From: Candidatus Gemmiger stercoravium
Lineage (GTDB): Bacteria > Bacillota > Clostridia > Oscillospirales > Ruminococcaceae
Assembly: GCA_019119835.1 (NCBI GenBank)
Contig: DWWE01000110.1
Span: forward strand, 1-64,000
Reading direction: 5' to 3'
Length of the DNA stretch: 64,000 nt
Position 1 is the stretch's first letter. Every line of letters starts with the position of its first letter. A program made the position numbers and the translations under genes. The notes below the pieces were generated by a model, which saw nothing but the letters and a program-made list of their open reading frames with translations, made no database searches and was not told the origin of the DNA. Of this stretch, positions 43,711 through 53,316 are shown in pieces.

Positions 43711-45468
43711 ATGCTTAAGACACTGTTCAAACAGACAAAGGGCGTGCGCCTGATCTCGGTGCTGACCCCCCTGTGCATGATCGGGGAGGTCATCATGGAA
43801 ATGATCGTGCCGCGCCTGATGTCCTCCATCATTGACGACGGCGTGACAGCCGGCAATATGCAGCATATCTACACCGTCGGCGGCTGGATGATCCTGGCGG
43901 CCATCGTCGGTCTTGTGTTCGGCGTGGGCGGCGCGGTGTTCGGTTCGGCGGCGGCCACCGGTCTGGCGCGCAACCTGCGCAAGTCGATGTTCGCCAACAT
44001 CCAGACCTTCAGCTTTGCCAACATCGACAAGTACTCCACCGCCGGCCTGGTCACCCGCATGACCACTGACGTCACCAACATCCAGAACGCCTACCAGATG
44101 TCGCTGCGCATGTCCATCCGGGCGCCGGCCAGCCTGATCGTGGCTATGGTCATGTCCTTTGCCATCAACCGCCAGCTGGCCAGCATCTATCTGGCGGCGT
44201 CCATCCTGCTGGCCTGCGTGCTGGTCTTCATCATGTCCCACGCCACCCGCTATTTCGACCAGGCTTTCCACCGGTATGACGACCTGAACGAGAGCGTGCA
44301 GGAAAACGTCAGCGCCATCCGGGTGGTCAAGGCCTATGTGCGGGAAAAGTTCGAGGGCGAAAAGTTCCGCAAAGCCAGTGAGGCGCTGCGCAGCCTCTTC
44401 ATGCGGGCCGAGCTGATCCTTTCCTGGAACGCTCCGGCCATGATGCTCACGGTGTATTCCTGCATCCTGCTGATCTCCTGGTTCGGTGCGCGGATGATCG
44501 TTTCCTCCGGCGCCACGGCCTTCACCACCGGCGAACTCATGAGCATGCTGGCCTACTGCATGAACATCCTCATGAGCCTGATGATGCTCTCGATGGTCTT
44601 CGTCATGATCAGCATGTCCGCCGCTTCCGCCCACCGCGTGGCCGAAGTGCTGGACGAAAAGAGCGACTTGCACAACCCCGAAGAGCCTGTCATGGAAGTC
44701 AGGAACGGCGCGGTCGAGTTTGACCATGTCTGCTTCCGCTATAAGAAGGACGGCCGGGACGTGCTGTCCGACATCAACCTGAACATCCGCTCCGGCGAGA
44801 CCATCGGCATCATCGGCGGCACCGGCTCGGCCAAGAGCTCGCTGGTGCAGCTGCTGCCGCGCCTGTACGATGTCAGCGCCGGCCATGTGCGCATCGGCGG
44901 CATCGATGTGCGCAACTATGACCTGGACGTGCTGCGCAACAGCGTGGCGATGGTGCTGCAGAAGAACGAACTGTTCAGCGGCACCATTGCGGAAAACCTG
45001 CGCTGGGGCAACGAACACGCCACCCAGGAAGAGCTGGAGGAAGCCTGCCGCCAGGCCTGTGCCGACGAATTCATCGAGCGCTTCCCCGACAAGTATGAAA
45101 CCCACATCGAGCAGGGCGGCACCAACGTGTCCGGCGGGCAGAAACAGCGCCTGTGCATTGCCCGCGCCCTGCTGAAAAAGCCCAAGATCCTGATTCTGGA
45201 CGACTCCACCAGCGCGGTGGACACCGCCACCGACGCCAAGATCCGCAAGAGCTTTGCCGACAAGATCCCCGGCACCACCGTCTTCATTGTTGCCCAGCGC
45301 ATTTCCAGCGTGGAAAGCGCCGATCATGTGCTGGTGCTGGACGGCGGCAAGGTCAGCGGCTACGGCACCCCGGCGGAGATGCTGGCCACCAACAAGATCT
45401 ATCAGGAAGTCTACAACAGCCAGAAACAGGGCGGCGGCGACTTCGACGAGAAAGGAGGCGAGGCATAA
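43711..45468 (+). CDS. ABC exporter subunit A, degenerate ATP site (heterodimeric)
   Basis: 585 residues: six-helix transmembrane domain (1-320) plus nucleotide-binding domain. Walker A is GGTGSAKSSLVQLLP, signature NVSGGQKQRLC, and Walker B ends ILILDDSTSAVDT, so the catalytic Glu is Asp as in the degenerate member of TM287/288-type pairs; the H-loop is replaced by VAQRISS. ATG 43711 has AAGGAG about 14 nt upstream; GTG 43696 overlaps that site. Its stop overlaps the start of subunit B (TAATG). Confidence 0.93.
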   Translation: MLKTLFKQTKGVRLISVLTPLCMIGEVIMEMIVPRLMSSIIDDGVTAGNMQHIYTVGGWMILAAIVGLVFGVGGAVFGSAAATGLARNLRKSMFANIQTFSFANIDKYSTAGLVTRMTTDVTNIQNAYQMSLRMSIRAPASLIVAMVMSFAINRQLASIYLAASILLACVLVFIMSHATRYFDQAFHRYDDLNESVQENVSAIRVVKAYVREKFEGEKFRKASEALRSLFMRAELILSWNAPAMMLTVYSCILLISWFGARMIVSSGATAFTTGELMSMLAYCMNILMSLMMLSMVFVMISMSAASAHRVAEVLDEKSDLHNPEEPVMEVRNGAVEFDHVCFRYKKDGRDVLSDINLNIRSGETIGIIGGTGSAKSSLVQLLPRLYDVSAGHVRIGGIDVRNYDLDVLRNSVAMVLQKNELFSGTIAENLRWGNEHATQEELEEACRQACADEFIERFPDKYETHIEQGGTNVSGGQKQRLCIARALLKKPKILILDDSTSAVDTATDAKIRKSFADKIPGTTVFIVAQRISSVESADHVLVLDGGKVSGYGTPAEMLATNKIYQEVYNSQKQGGGDFDEKGGEA

Positions 45469-47390
45469 TGGCGGAACGTGTACGGCAGGTTCAGGCAGGC
45501 CGCGGGGCCCGCGGCCCGCGCCCCAGGGTCGAAAACCCGGGCATCATCCTCAGGCGCATCCTCGACTATGTGATGCAGTATTACAAGATCAACGCCATTG
45601 TGGCCATCGTCTGCATCGTGGTCAGCGTGCTGGCCAACGTGCAGGGCACCCTGTTCATGCAGACCCTGATCGACAGCTACATCATGCCGATGCTCACCGA
45701 AAACTCCACCGACTATTCCGGTCTGCTTTTTGCGATTCTGCGCACGGCGGCTTTCTACGGCTGCGGCATCCTGGCCACCTTCATCCAGTCTCGGGTCATG
45801 GCCTACCTGACCCAGGGCACAATGAAGCATTTGCGGGATGACCTGTTCACCCACATGCAGACCCTGCCCATCAAATTCTTTGACACCCACGCCCACGGCG
45901 ACATCATGTCCATCTACACCAACGACGTGGACACCCTGCGCCAGATGGTCAGCCAGAGCGTGCCCCAGATGCTCAACAGCGTCATCACCGTCGTCAGCGT
46001 GCTGATCTCGATGATCGCCCTGAGCATCCCGCTGACCATCGTCACGCTGGTCATGGTCTGCCTGATCTTGTTCTGCAGCCGCATCCTGGTCGGCAATTCC
46101 GGCCGGTACTTTGTGGCGCAGCAGCGGGAACTGGGCCGGGTCAACGGCTACATTGAAGAAATGATGAACGGCCAGAAGGTCATCAAGGTCTTCTGCCATG
46201 AGGACAAGGCCATCGAAGAGTTCAACGAACTCAACGAACAGCTGTACCACAGCGCCAACCGGGCCAACACCTTCTCGCTGGTGGCCATGCCGGTCAACGG
46301 CCAGCTGGCCAACCTGAGCTATGTGGTCTGCGCCATCGTCGGCGGCATGCTGGCTCTTTCCGGCGCCACCGGCCTCACGCTGGGCAAACTGGCCAGCTTC
46401 CTCACCTTCAACCGCAGCTTCAACCAGCCCATCAACCAGATCTCGATGCAGTTCAACTCCATCGTCATGGCGCTGGCCGGCGCCCAGCGGATCTTTGCGC
46501 TGCTGGACGAAAAGCCCGAGACCGACGAAGGCACCATCACCCTCGTCAACGTCAAGCGGGAGCAGGACAACCGCCTGGAAGAGACCGGCGAGCGCACCGG
46601 CCTGTGGGCCTGGAAGGTGCCGGAAGCGGACGGCAAGTTCCGCTTTGTGGAGCTGAAAGGCGACATCGAGTTCAAGGACGTGGACTTCGGGTATGACCCG
46701 GGCAAGATCGTGCTGCACGACATCACGCTGTATGGCCGTCCGGGCCAGAAGATCGCCTTCGTCGGCTCCACCGGCGCCGGCAAGACCACCATCACCAACC
46801 TGATCAACCGCTTCTACGACATCCAGAAGGGCACCATCGAGTACGACGGCATCGACATCATGAAGATCCGCAAGGATGACCTGCGGTCCTCCCTCGGCAT
46901 CGTTCTGCAGGACACCCACCTGTTTACCGGTACCGTCATGGACAACATCCGCTACGGCCGCCTGAGCGCCACCGACGAGGAATGCCGCGCCGCGGCCCGC
47001 CTGGCCAATGCCGAAAGCTTCATCCGCCGCCTTCCCAACGGCTACGAGACGATGCTCACCGGCGACGGCACCAACCTGAGCCAGGGCCAGCGCCAGCTGC
47101 TGGCCATCGCCCGGGCCGCCGTGGCCGACCCGCCGGTGCTGATCCTGGACGAGGCGACCTCCTCCATCGACACCCGCACCGAGAGCCTGGTGCAGCAGGG
47201 CATGGACGGCCTGATGTACGGGCGCACCTCCTTCGTCATCGCGCACCGTCTGTCCACCGTGCGCAATGCCGACTGCATCATGGTGCTGGAGCTCGGCCAC
47301 ATCATCGAGCGCGGTTCCCACGACGAACTCATCGCCCAGAAGGGCCGCTATTACACGCTGTACACCGGCAATTTTGCAGAAAATTCGTAA
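45468..47390 (+). CDS. ABC exporter subunit B, consensus ATP site
   Basis: 640 residues: basic N-terminal extension, six-helix domain, NBD with Walker [15 protein letters not shown]-loop [12 protein letters not shown], signature [15 protein letters not shown], Walker [12 protein letters not shown] with catalytic Glu, and switch His in IAHRLSTV. An insertion of about 45 residues precedes the NBD ([23 protein letters not shown]). It pairs with subunit A as a heterodimeric multidrug-type exporter under MarR control. AAAGGAGG precedes the start. Confidence 0.95.
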   Translation: MAERVRQVQAGRGARGPRPRVENPGIILRRILDYVMQYYKINAIVAIVCIVVSVLANVQGTLFMQTLIDSYIMPMLTENSTDYSGLLFAILRTAAFYGCGILATFIQSRVMAYLTQGTMKHLRDDLFTHMQTLPIKFFDTHAHGDIMSIYTNDVDTLRQMVSQSVPQMLNSVITVVSVLISMIALSIPLTIVTLVMVCLILFCSRILVGNSGRYFVAQQRELGRVNGYIEEMMNGQKVIKVFCHEDKAIEEFNELNEQLYHSANRANTFSLVAMPVNGQLANLSYVVCAIVGGMLALSGATGLTLGKLASFLTFNRSFNQPINQISMQFNSIVMALAGAQRIFALLDEKPETDEGTITLVNVKREQDNRLEETGERTGLWAWKVPEADGKFRFVELKGDIEFKDVDFGYDPGKIVLHDITLYGRPGQKIAFVGSTGAGKTTITNLINRFYDIQKGTIEYDGIDIMKIRKDDLRSSLGIVLQDTHLFTGTVMDNIRYGRLSATDEECRAAARLANAESFIRRLPNGYETMLTGDGTNLSQGQRQLLAIARAAVADPPVLILDEATSSIDTRTESLVQQGMDGLMYGRTSFVIAHRLSTVRNADCIMVLELGHIIERGSHDELIAQKGRYYTLYTGNFAENS

Positions 47391-47406
47391 TAAATGCCGG
47401 GATATT

Positions 47407-47439
47407 GCCGGGATGGTTTCCGCCATCCCGGCTTTTTTT
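47407..47439 (+). terminator. Terminator of the marR-ABC operon
   Basis: A 10-bp stem GCCGGGATGG/CCATCCCGGC with 6-nt loop, then seven T. Confidence 0.95.
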
Positions 47440-47479
47440 GTACAACTTGCCGTTAAGTGGCCGGGCCGGGGCATAAAAC

Positions 47480-47508
47480 TTGACGTACTGGCAAAAAATG
47501 TTTATAAT
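47480..47508 (+). promoter_or_regulatory. Promoter of the lectin-domain gene
   Basis: TTGACG, 17 nt, TATAAT, strong. The start codon is about 180 nt downstream. Confidence 0.88.
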
Positions 47509-47517
47509 AGCACATAG

Positions 47518-47648
47518 GGACGGCAATTGCCGTCCGATCATCTGACTGCTGAGGGTATATTGAGGCACAAAGCGCAGCGGGGCTTCCGGCACGGGCCGGG
47601 GGCAAGGCGCGGGGGAAATTCCCCGGGTAAAGCGCTTCGTATTTGTGC
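47518..47648 (+). other. Structured 5' leader of the lectin-domain gene
   Basis: The transcript should begin almost on a perfect hairpin GGACGGC-AATT-GCCGTCC (47518-47535). Further down GCACAAA (47565-47571) can pair with TTTGTGC (47642-47648), enclosing GC-rich helices such as CGGGGGAAATTCCCCGG. No known RNA family is recognised. Confidence 0.5.
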
Positions 47649-47691
47649 GGCAGCCAAAACATGTGAAAGACCTTTCAGGAGGGGTATCCAA

Positions 47692-48471
47692 ATGGCAGCA
47701 AAGAAAGTTGCGCAGACTGTGATCAAGGAAGACAAGTTCTACACCATCAGCGCCGCCAACGGCAAAGTCGTGGAAGTGGCTGATTATAACACCGACAACG
47801 GCGCCCGCGTTCAGCTGTGGGACAATGCCAATGCCGAATGGCAGCAGTGGGGCTTTGTCCGTGCGGGCGAGGGCGTTTACCGCATCCGGAACCGCTTCAC
47901 CGGCAAGATGCTGGACCTGTATCAGGGCGGCGTCTGCGACGGCACCGCGGTGCATCAGTGGGAAGGCGCCCCGGCCAGCAGCCAGCTGTGGATCGTCGAA
48001 GCCGGCAATGACGGCCGTGTGAAGATCAAGTCCAACCTGGCCGGCAAGTGCCTGGATGTGGTGGGCATGTCCACCGACAACGGCGCCGGGCTGCAGATCT
48101 GGGCGGACGTGAACGGCGACAACCAGTTCTGGACCATCGCCGAAGTGACCCGCAAGCCCAAGACCAGCGCCAAGGCGACGGCCGCCAAGGCGAAAGCCGA
48201 GGAAAAGGTCGAGGATAACCCGGTCAAGAAGCCCGAAGCCCCGGTGGCCGCCGCTGTGGAAGCCGCCCCCAAGGCCGAGGAAAAGCCGGCCAAGAAACCG
48301 GCCGCCAAGAAGCCTGCGGCCAAGACCGTGAAGGCAGCTGCGCCTGTTGAGGAAAAGCCCGCCGCCAAGAAACCGGCGGCCGAGGCGGAAAAAACCGCCG
48401 CTGCTAAGAAGGCGCCCGCCGCCAAAAAGCCGGCCGCGAAGAAGCCGGCTGCCAAGAAGGCCGCCAAGTAA
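47692..48471 (+). CDS. Ricin-type beta-trefoil lectin-domain protein with H1-like Lys/Ala/Pro tail
   Basis: 259 residues. Residues about 10-150 hold RICIN-type repeats ([40 protein letters not shown]; QxW-like DNQFWTI). Residues about 160-259 are almost only Lys, Ala, Pro and Glu ([10 protein letters not shown] blocks), like bacterial histone-H1-type tails. No signal peptide or anchor is visible, so it is probably cytosolic or released by another route. AGGAGGGG site and a strong promoter suggest high expression. Carbohydrate and nucleic acid binding are inferences. Confidence 0.85.
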   Translation: MAAKKVAQTVIKEDKFYTISAANGKVVEVADYNTDNGARVQLWDNANAEWQQWGFVRAGEGVYRIRNRFTGKMLDLYQGGVCDGTAVHQWEGAPASSQLWIVEAGNDGRVKIKSNLAGKCLDVVGMSTDNGAGLQIWADVNGDNQFWTIAEVTRKPKTSAKATAAKAKAEEKVEDNPVKKPEAPVAAAVEAAPKAEEKPAKKPAAKKPAAKTVKAAAPVEEKPAAKKPAAEAEKTAAAKKAPAAKKPAAKKPAAKKAAK

Positions 48472-48516
48472 GCGATCCTTCCTTTTCCCCCGCAAATTTG
48501 TGTTCAAACGATTGGG

Positions 48517-48557
48517 CCGCCCCGGTTCCGCTCTTTTTGGGACCGGGGCGGTTTTGT
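48517..48557 (+). terminator. Terminator after the lectin-domain gene
   Basis: CCGCCCCGG..TCC stem with GGGACCGGGGCGG, then TTTTGTTG. Confidence 0.88.
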
Positions 48558-48571
48558 TGTGCCGGGTGCCC

Positions 48572-48600
48572 TTGCGCCCGGGCGGGCTTTGGGGTACAAT
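48572..48600 (+). promoter_or_regulatory. Promoter of the Cof-type HAD gene
   Basis: TTGCGC, 17 nt, TACAAT; 31 nt before the start codon. Confidence 0.68.
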
Positions 48601-48631
48601 AGAAACAAAAAACGGCAAGGAGCGGCATACC

Positions 48632-49474
48632 ATGACGCAATACAAGGTTCTGGCCCTGGATCTGGACGGCACCCTGACCAACAGTGAAAAGGTCATCACC
48701 CCGCGCACCCGCGCCGATCTGATGGAGGCGGCCCGGCAGGGGGTGCGCATCGTGCTGGCCAGCGGCCGCCCGACGGTGGGGATCCGCCCGCTGGCGGAAG
48801 AGCTGCAGCTGGATCAGACCGGCGGGTGCATCCTCAGCTACAACGGCGGCAAGATCCTGGACTGTCAAACCGGGGAGGTGCTGGTCCAGCACGAGTTCCC
48901 GGCCGACCTGATCGGCACGGTCTGCACCTTTGCCCGGTACTGGAACGTGGTGGCGCTGACCTATGACAAGGACGGCATTGTCACCGAGCAGCCGGACAAC
49001 CCCTATGTGCTGGAAGAAGCGCGGATCAACCGCATCCCGGTGCGCGGCGTGCCGGACCTGCCGGCCGAGATCGCCTGGCCCATCAACAAGCTGCTTCTGG
49101 TGGGGGACCCGGTGGACATGCCCCATGTGGAAGAGCTCATGCAGCAGGAATTCGCAGGCAGGCTTTCGATCTACCGGTCCCAGCCGTTTTTTATCGAGAC
49201 CATGCCGCTGGGGGTGGAAAAGTCCGCCTCGCTGGACAGGCTGCTCAAGCGGCTGGGGTTGACGGCGGCGAACCTGATGGCCTGCGGCGATGGCTGGAAC
49301 GACCTGCCGATGATCCGGTATGCGGGGCTGGGCGTGGCCATGGGCAATGCCGTGCCGGCGGTGAAAGCCACGGCGGATGCAGTGACAGAGGACAACGAGC
49401 ACGACGGGGTCGGGCTCGCGGTGGAAAAGTATATCTTGGGGCGGGAGGCAACGGATGAATCTGATCGTATTTGA
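48632..49474 (+). CDS. Cof-type HAD-IIB sugar/FMN phosphatase
   Basis: 280 residues. Motif [16 protein letters not shown], motif II LASGRP, motif III Lys in [13 protein letters not shown], motif [15 protein letters not shown]: the full Cof/YidA set with the C2 cap between. Members dephosphorylate sugar phosphates, FMN or PLP in the cytosol. CAAGGAG precedes the ATG; the track ORF from 48347 extends into the lectin gene. Its last 20 nt overlap the exonuclease gene start, so the two are coupled. Confidence 0.93.
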   Translation: MTQYKVLALDLDGTLTNSEKVITPRTRADLMEAARQGVRIVLASGRPTVGIRPLAEELQLDQTGGCILSYNGGKILDCQTGEVLVQHEFPADLIGTVCTFARYWNVVALTYDKDGIVTEQPDNPYVLEEARINRIPVRGVPDLPAEIAWPINKLLLVGDPVDMPHVEELMQQEFAGRLSIYRSQPFFIETMPLGVEKSASLDRLLKRLGLTAANLMACGDGWNDLPMIRYAGLGVAMGNAVPAVKATADAVTEDNEHDGVGLAVEKYILGREATDESDRI

Positions 49475-50441
49475 CCTGGAGTGGAACATAGGCTACCAGC
49501 CCAAGACCTTCCGCTACCATGGCGCAGACCTGACCCTGCGCGGGGAAATCATCCAGATCGGCGCCGTGCGGGTCAATGAGCGGGCCGATGTGCTGGACAC
49601 CTTCGAGATCACCCTGCGGCCCCGGATCTTCCGCAAACTGCAGCACCACATCGCCAAGGTGACCGGGCTGACCCAGGGGGACCTGGAATCCGGCGTCCCC
49701 ATCGGGGAAGGTCTGGCCCGCTTTGTGGAGTGGGCCGGCCCGGATGCGGAATTTGCCGAGTGGGGGCTTGACGATGTGCCGGTACTCAAGCAGAACTTGT
49801 TTCTGTGCGGGCTGGACGAGCGGTGGCCGGCCCGCTGGTATGACCTGCAGCGGATCTTCCTGCAGACTTTCCCCCGGAAGGAAGGGGAGGGCATGACGCT
49901 GGAAAGCGTGGTGGACCGGCTGAACATCCCCAAAGAAGACCCCTTCCACAATGCGCTGGACGATGCGCTGTACACGGTCAAGGTCTGCCGCTGCCTGCCG
50001 CTGGCCGAGGGCCTGGCCCGCTACCCCAACGAGGAGGAGCAGCTCCGGGAAGCCCTGCTCACCGACCCGGACGCCGAGTATCACGATGTCCGCACCTGGT
50101 TCGGCCTGATGGATCACGACGCCTACAAGACCGACCCGGCCCTGTGTACCCCGGTCTGCCCCCGCTGCGGCGCGCCGCTGACACTGGGGGACATCTGGCT
50201 CAAGCGCGGCAACACCGGCTATTATACCGAGGCGGTCTGCCCGGCCCACGGGTCCTGGTTCGTGCGGTTCAAACTGTCCCGCCGGGACGGGCTGCACTGG
50301 AACTTTGCCCGCTGCACCGAGACGGTGCGCCCCAGCGCCTACGCCCGCTGGAAACGCCAGGAGGCGGCCCAGCGGGAACGGCTGCGCCACCGGGCGGAGA
50401 AGGAAGCTGCCGAAGCCGCCCAGGGAGCTGCGAACCAATAA
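49455..50441 (+). CDS. DEDDh-type exonuclease with C-terminal zinc-ribbon-like module
   Basis: 328 residues. The exonuclease fold runs from [13 protein letters not shown] (Asp/Glu of motif I) through GLDDVPVL (motif II) to FHNALDDALYT (His and Asp of motif III). After residue 220 comes a Cys-rich segment CPRCGAPLTLGDIW ... AVCPAHGSW, likely a zinc ribbon, then a basic Arg/Ala helix tail. ERI-1/KapD-like by motif. It could trim RNA or DNA; substrate not known. Translationally coupled to the Cof phosphatase. Confidence 0.88.
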   Translation: MNLIVFDLEWNIGYQPKTFRYHGADLTLRGEIIQIGAVRVNERADVLDTFEITLRPRIFRKLQHHIAKVTGLTQGDLESGVPIGEGLARFVEWAGPDAEFAEWGLDDVPVLKQNLFLCGLDERWPARWYDLQRIFLQTFPRKEGEGMTLESVVDRLNIPKEDPFHNALDDALYTVKVCRCLPLAEGLARYPNEEEQLREALLTDPDAEYHDVRTWFGLMDHDAYKTDPALCTPVCPRCGAPLTLGDIWLKRGNTGYYTEAVCPAHGSWFVRFKLSRRDGLHWNFARCTETVRPSAYARWKRQEAAQRERLRHRAEKEAAEAAQGAANQ

Positions 50442-50465
50442 CACACTGTTTGAATGCTGCTTAGC

Positions 50466-50510
50466 AAAAAGGCGCCCCGCACAGATTCCCTGTGCGGGGC
50501 GCCTTGGTTT
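50466..50510. terminator. Bidirectional terminator between exonuclease and ackA
   Basis: A 16-bp stem AAGGCGCCCCGCACAG with ATTCC loop; GGTTTGTC on plus and TTTTTGC on minus. Confidence 0.92.
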
Positions 50511-50542
50511 GTCTCAGGCTGTTGGAACGCGGGGCGGGCCGT

Positions 50543-51757
50543 TTACTGGTCCTGCTTGTTCAGCACTTCCTTGGTGTCGCGGGCGATCATCAGTTCCTCG
50601 TTGGTCTCAATGACCAGGGTGCGCACCCGTGCGCCCCAGGCGGTGATCTCCACCACGTCCTTGTCCTGCTTGTGGGCGTCGCGGTTCTTGTCGGTGTCGA
50701 TCCGGATGCCCAGCCAGTCCATGTGGTGGCAGATCTTGGCGCGGGAATCGGCGTCGTGCTCACCGATGCCGCCGGTGAAGATGATGGCGTCCACGCCGCC
50801 CATGGCGGCAATGTAGCTGCCGATGGTCTTTTTGATCTGGTAGTTCAGCATGTCGCTGGCCAGCTGCGCACGGGGGTTGCCTTCCTTGGCGGCCTTCTCC
50901 ACGTCGCGCTTGTCGCTGGACACGCCGGAGATGCCCAGCAGGCCGGACTTTTTGTTCAGAATCTCATCCAGCTGATGCCCGGTGATGTTCAGCGTATACT
51001 TCAGGTAGTTGACCACCGAGGGGTCCAGGTCGCCGCAGCGGGTACCCATCATCAGGCCGGCCAGCGGGGTCATACCCATGGAAGTGTCCACCACGCGGCC
51101 CTGGTCCACGGCGGCGATGGAGGAGCCGTTGCCCAGATGGCAGGTGATGAGTTTCAGCCGTTCGATGGGCTCTTCCAGATATTCGGCCGCCCGGTGGCTG
51201 ACATATTTGTGGCTGGTGCCGTGGAAGCCGTACCGGCGCACGCCGTATTTCTCATAATATTCATAGGGGATGGCATACATGTACGCCTTGGGCGGCATGG
51301 TGCTGTGGAAAGAGGTGTCGAACACCGCCACATTGGGGATGTCGCCGAACACCTTGCGGGCCGCCTCGATACCGAGGATGCCGGCCGGGTTGTGCAGCGG
51401 GGCCAGGGGGCTCAGCTCCCGGATGGCTGCCACGACCTCGGGGGTGATCAGGCAGCTTTCCTTGAACTTTTCGCCGCCGTGCACGATGCGGTGGCCGATG
51501 GCATTGATCTCAGAAGGATCGTCAATGACCTTGCCGTCGCCGGTCGTCATCTTCTTGACCACTTCCAGGAAAGCCTCGGTGTGGGTGGGGAAGATGGCGG
51601 GGGTGGTGGCTTTGTGGCCGTTGGCTTCATGCGTGATCATGCTGCTTTCCATGCCGATGCGCTCACACAGCCCTTTGCACAAAACATGCTCGCCTTCCAT
51701 ATCAATCAGCTGATACTTCAGGCTGGAGGAACCGCAGTTGATAACCAGAACTTTCAT
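50543..51757 (-). CDS. ackA: Acetate kinase
   Basis: Converts acetyl phosphate and ADP to acetate and ATP, a main energy step in fermentation. 404 residues: MKVLVINCGSSSLKYQLID, HRIVHGGEKF, VFDTSFHSTMPPKAY, CHLGNGSSIAAV and TGGIGEHDADSR are all present and typical. ATG 51757 is 7 nt from AAGGAG; ATG 51763 touches that site. No pta next to it. It is divergent from tmcAL, an enzyme that uses acetate. Confidence 0.97.
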   Translation of the reverse strand: MKVLVINCGSSSLKYQLIDMEGEHVLCKGLCERIGMESSMITHEANGHKATTPAIFPTHTEAFLEVVKKMTTGDGKVIDDPSEINAIGHRIVHGGEKFKESCLITPEVVAAIRELSPLAPLHNPAGILGIEAARKVFGDIPNVAVFDTSFHSTMPPKAYMYAIPYEYYEKYGVRRYGFHGTSHKYVSHRAAEYLEEPIERLKLITCHLGNGSSIAAVDQGRVVDTSMGMTPLAGLMMGTRCGDLDPSVVNYLKYTLNITGHQLDEILNKKSGLLGISGVSSDKRDVEKAAKEGNPRAQLASDMLNYQIKKTIGSYIAAMGGVDAIIFTGGIGEHDADSRAKICHHMDWLGIRIDTDKNRDAHKQDKDVVEITAWGARVRTLVIETNEELMIARDTKEVLNKQDQ

Positions 51758-51816
51758 GTGCATTCTCCTTCTGGGGTTGAATTCCGGGAAACGTCCCGTT
51801 TGATTCTGACAATTCC

Positions 51817-51845
51817 ATTATAGTATGCGGTCTGACTTTTTTCAA
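51817..51845 (-). promoter_or_regulatory. ackA promoter
   Basis: TTGAAA, 17 nt, TATAAT on minus, 60 nt before the start codon. Confidence 0.87.
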
Positions 51846-51884
51846 GCCGAAAAAGCCCGCCAGGGGACCTTTCTTGCTGTGTTA

Positions 51885-51940
51885 TTTGTTTAACTATCAC
51901 AAAGCCGGGCTGAAAGCTGTGAAATTATTGTCAACATTCA
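51885..51940. promoter_or_regulatory. Dyads in the ackA-tmcAL intergenic region
   Basis: TTTGTTTAACTATCACAAA (51885-51903) has 5-bp arms and Rex-like half sites; GTGAA-N13-TTCAC follows (51919-51941). A TACAAT with preceding TGG (51997-52002) may be the tmcAL -10. Regulator unknown. Confidence 0.35.
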
Positions 51941-52049
51941 CGATCCGGGCACGGGTCCGGCTCAAAACACAGCTGGCCCTTGCCGGCGCGGTATGGTACA
52001 ATGGTCTTGTCACAGATCTGCCGCGCCCTTTGGGGCAGAAAGGAAAGTT

Positions 52050-53237
52050 ATGAATTTTGCAGGCATCATTGCGGAATATGATCCGTTTCACAACGGCCAC
52101 GCCCTGCAGCTGCAGATGCTGCGCCGGCAGGGGGCCGGGACCATCGCCGTCTGTATGAGCAGCGGGGCGGTCCAGCGGGGCGGGGTGCCGCTTCTGCCCG
52201 AACCGGTCCGGGTGCTCGCGGCGCTGCAGGCCGGGGCAGACCTGGTGGTGGCGCTGCCCGCCCCCTATGCCAACGCCGGGGCCGAGGCATTTGCCGCCGC
52301 CGGGGTGTACCTGCTGGGGGCGCTGGGCTGCGACACCCTGGCGTTCGGGGCCGAGACCCCCTCGGCGCCCCGGCTGATGCAGATGGCCCGGCTGCTGCTG
52401 GACGGTGCGCTGCAGGGGGAACTGCGGCGGCAGCTGGCCACCGGCTGCACCTTCGCCGCCGCCCGGGAGGCTGCCGTGGCGGCGCTCTGCCCCGGGGAGG
52501 CGGAACTGCTGCGGGAACCCAACAACATCCTTGGGATCGAATACTGCAAAGCCATTTTGCAGCAAGGGTCGGCCATGACGCCCTGCCCGCTGCCCCGGCT
52601 GGGGGCCGCGCACGGGGCCGATGCCGCCGGCCGCTGCCAGGGGGTGGAACTGGCTTCGGCCAGCCTTGTGCGGGCGGTGGTCTACCGGGACGGGCTGGAG
52701 GCGGCGGCCCGGTATCTGCCGGCCCCGGCGCTGGGGGAATACCGGGCGGCGGTGCGCCGCGGGGAACTTCTGTCACCCCGGCGGTTCAGCACGGCCCTGC
52801 TGGCTTTGCTGCGCAGCAAGGACCCCGGCGCCCTGGCCCGGGTGCGGGGTGTCAGCGAGGGGCTGGAAAACCGCCTGCAGGCTGCGATCCGCCGGGCAGC
52901 CGATGCCGAACAGCTGTACGACCTGCTCAAAACCAAGCGGTATCCCCATGCCCGGCTGCGCCGGCTGGCGCTGGACGCCGCCATGGACGTGCGCCGGGAC
53001 AGCGTGCCGCCCCGCCCGCCCTACCTGCACCTGCTGGGGGCGCACCGGGGGGCGCTGGCGCGGCTCAAACAGGCGACGCTGCCGGTTTCCACCTCGCTGG
53101 CCCGGCTGGAAGCTGTCAGTCCGGAAGCTGAAACTTTGTCGAAGTTGCACAATAGATTTACCGACTTTTCTGCGCTGTGCAGGGAAGAAACCCTCCCGAT
53201 GGGGCTTGCGTACACCTGGAAACCGGTGATATTATAA
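52050..53237 (+). CDS. tmcAL: tRNA(Met) cytidine acetate ligase
   Basis: Forms N4-acetylcytidine at the wobble position of elongator tRNA-Met from acetate and ATP, via acetyl-AMP. 395 residues: AGIIAEYDPFHNGHALQLQ is the nucleotidyltransferase HxGH-type motif (most homologues have EYNPFHNGH), VCMSSGAVQRGG and REPNNILGIEYCKAI follow. The C-terminal helical tRNA domain is complete. Start MNFAGII has AAAGGAAAG. It sits divergent from ackA, whose product acetate is the substrate. Confidence 0.94.
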   Translation: MNFAGIIAEYDPFHNGHALQLQMLRRQGAGTIAVCMSSGAVQRGGVPLLPEPVRVLAALQAGADLVVALPAPYANAGAEAFAAAGVYLLGALGCDTLAFGAETPSAPRLMQMARLLLDGALQGELRRQLATGCTFAAAREAAVAALCPGEAELLREPNNILGIEYCKAILQQGSAMTPCPLPRLGAAHGADAAGRCQGVELASASLVRAVVYRDGLEAAARYLPAPALGEYRAAVRRGELLSPRRFSTALLALLRSKDPGALARVRGVSEGLENRLQAAIRRAADAEQLYDLLKTKRYPHARLRRLALDAAMDVRRDSVPPRPPYLHLLGAHRGALARLKQATLPVSTSLARLEAVSPEAETLSKLHNRFTDFSALCREETLPMGLAYTWKPVIL

Positions 53238-53316
53238 TAGACAGATGGACAATCATTGCCCCGCCTGCAGCATTGTTGTAACAGGCTGCGCAAAATCGGT
53301 ACGAAGTGAGGAAAAA

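Noticed and set aside
48200-48470. AAGAAGCC-type repeats as a DNA repeat element
   Set aside because: They are codons for the Lys/Ala/Pro tail within an intact reading frame.
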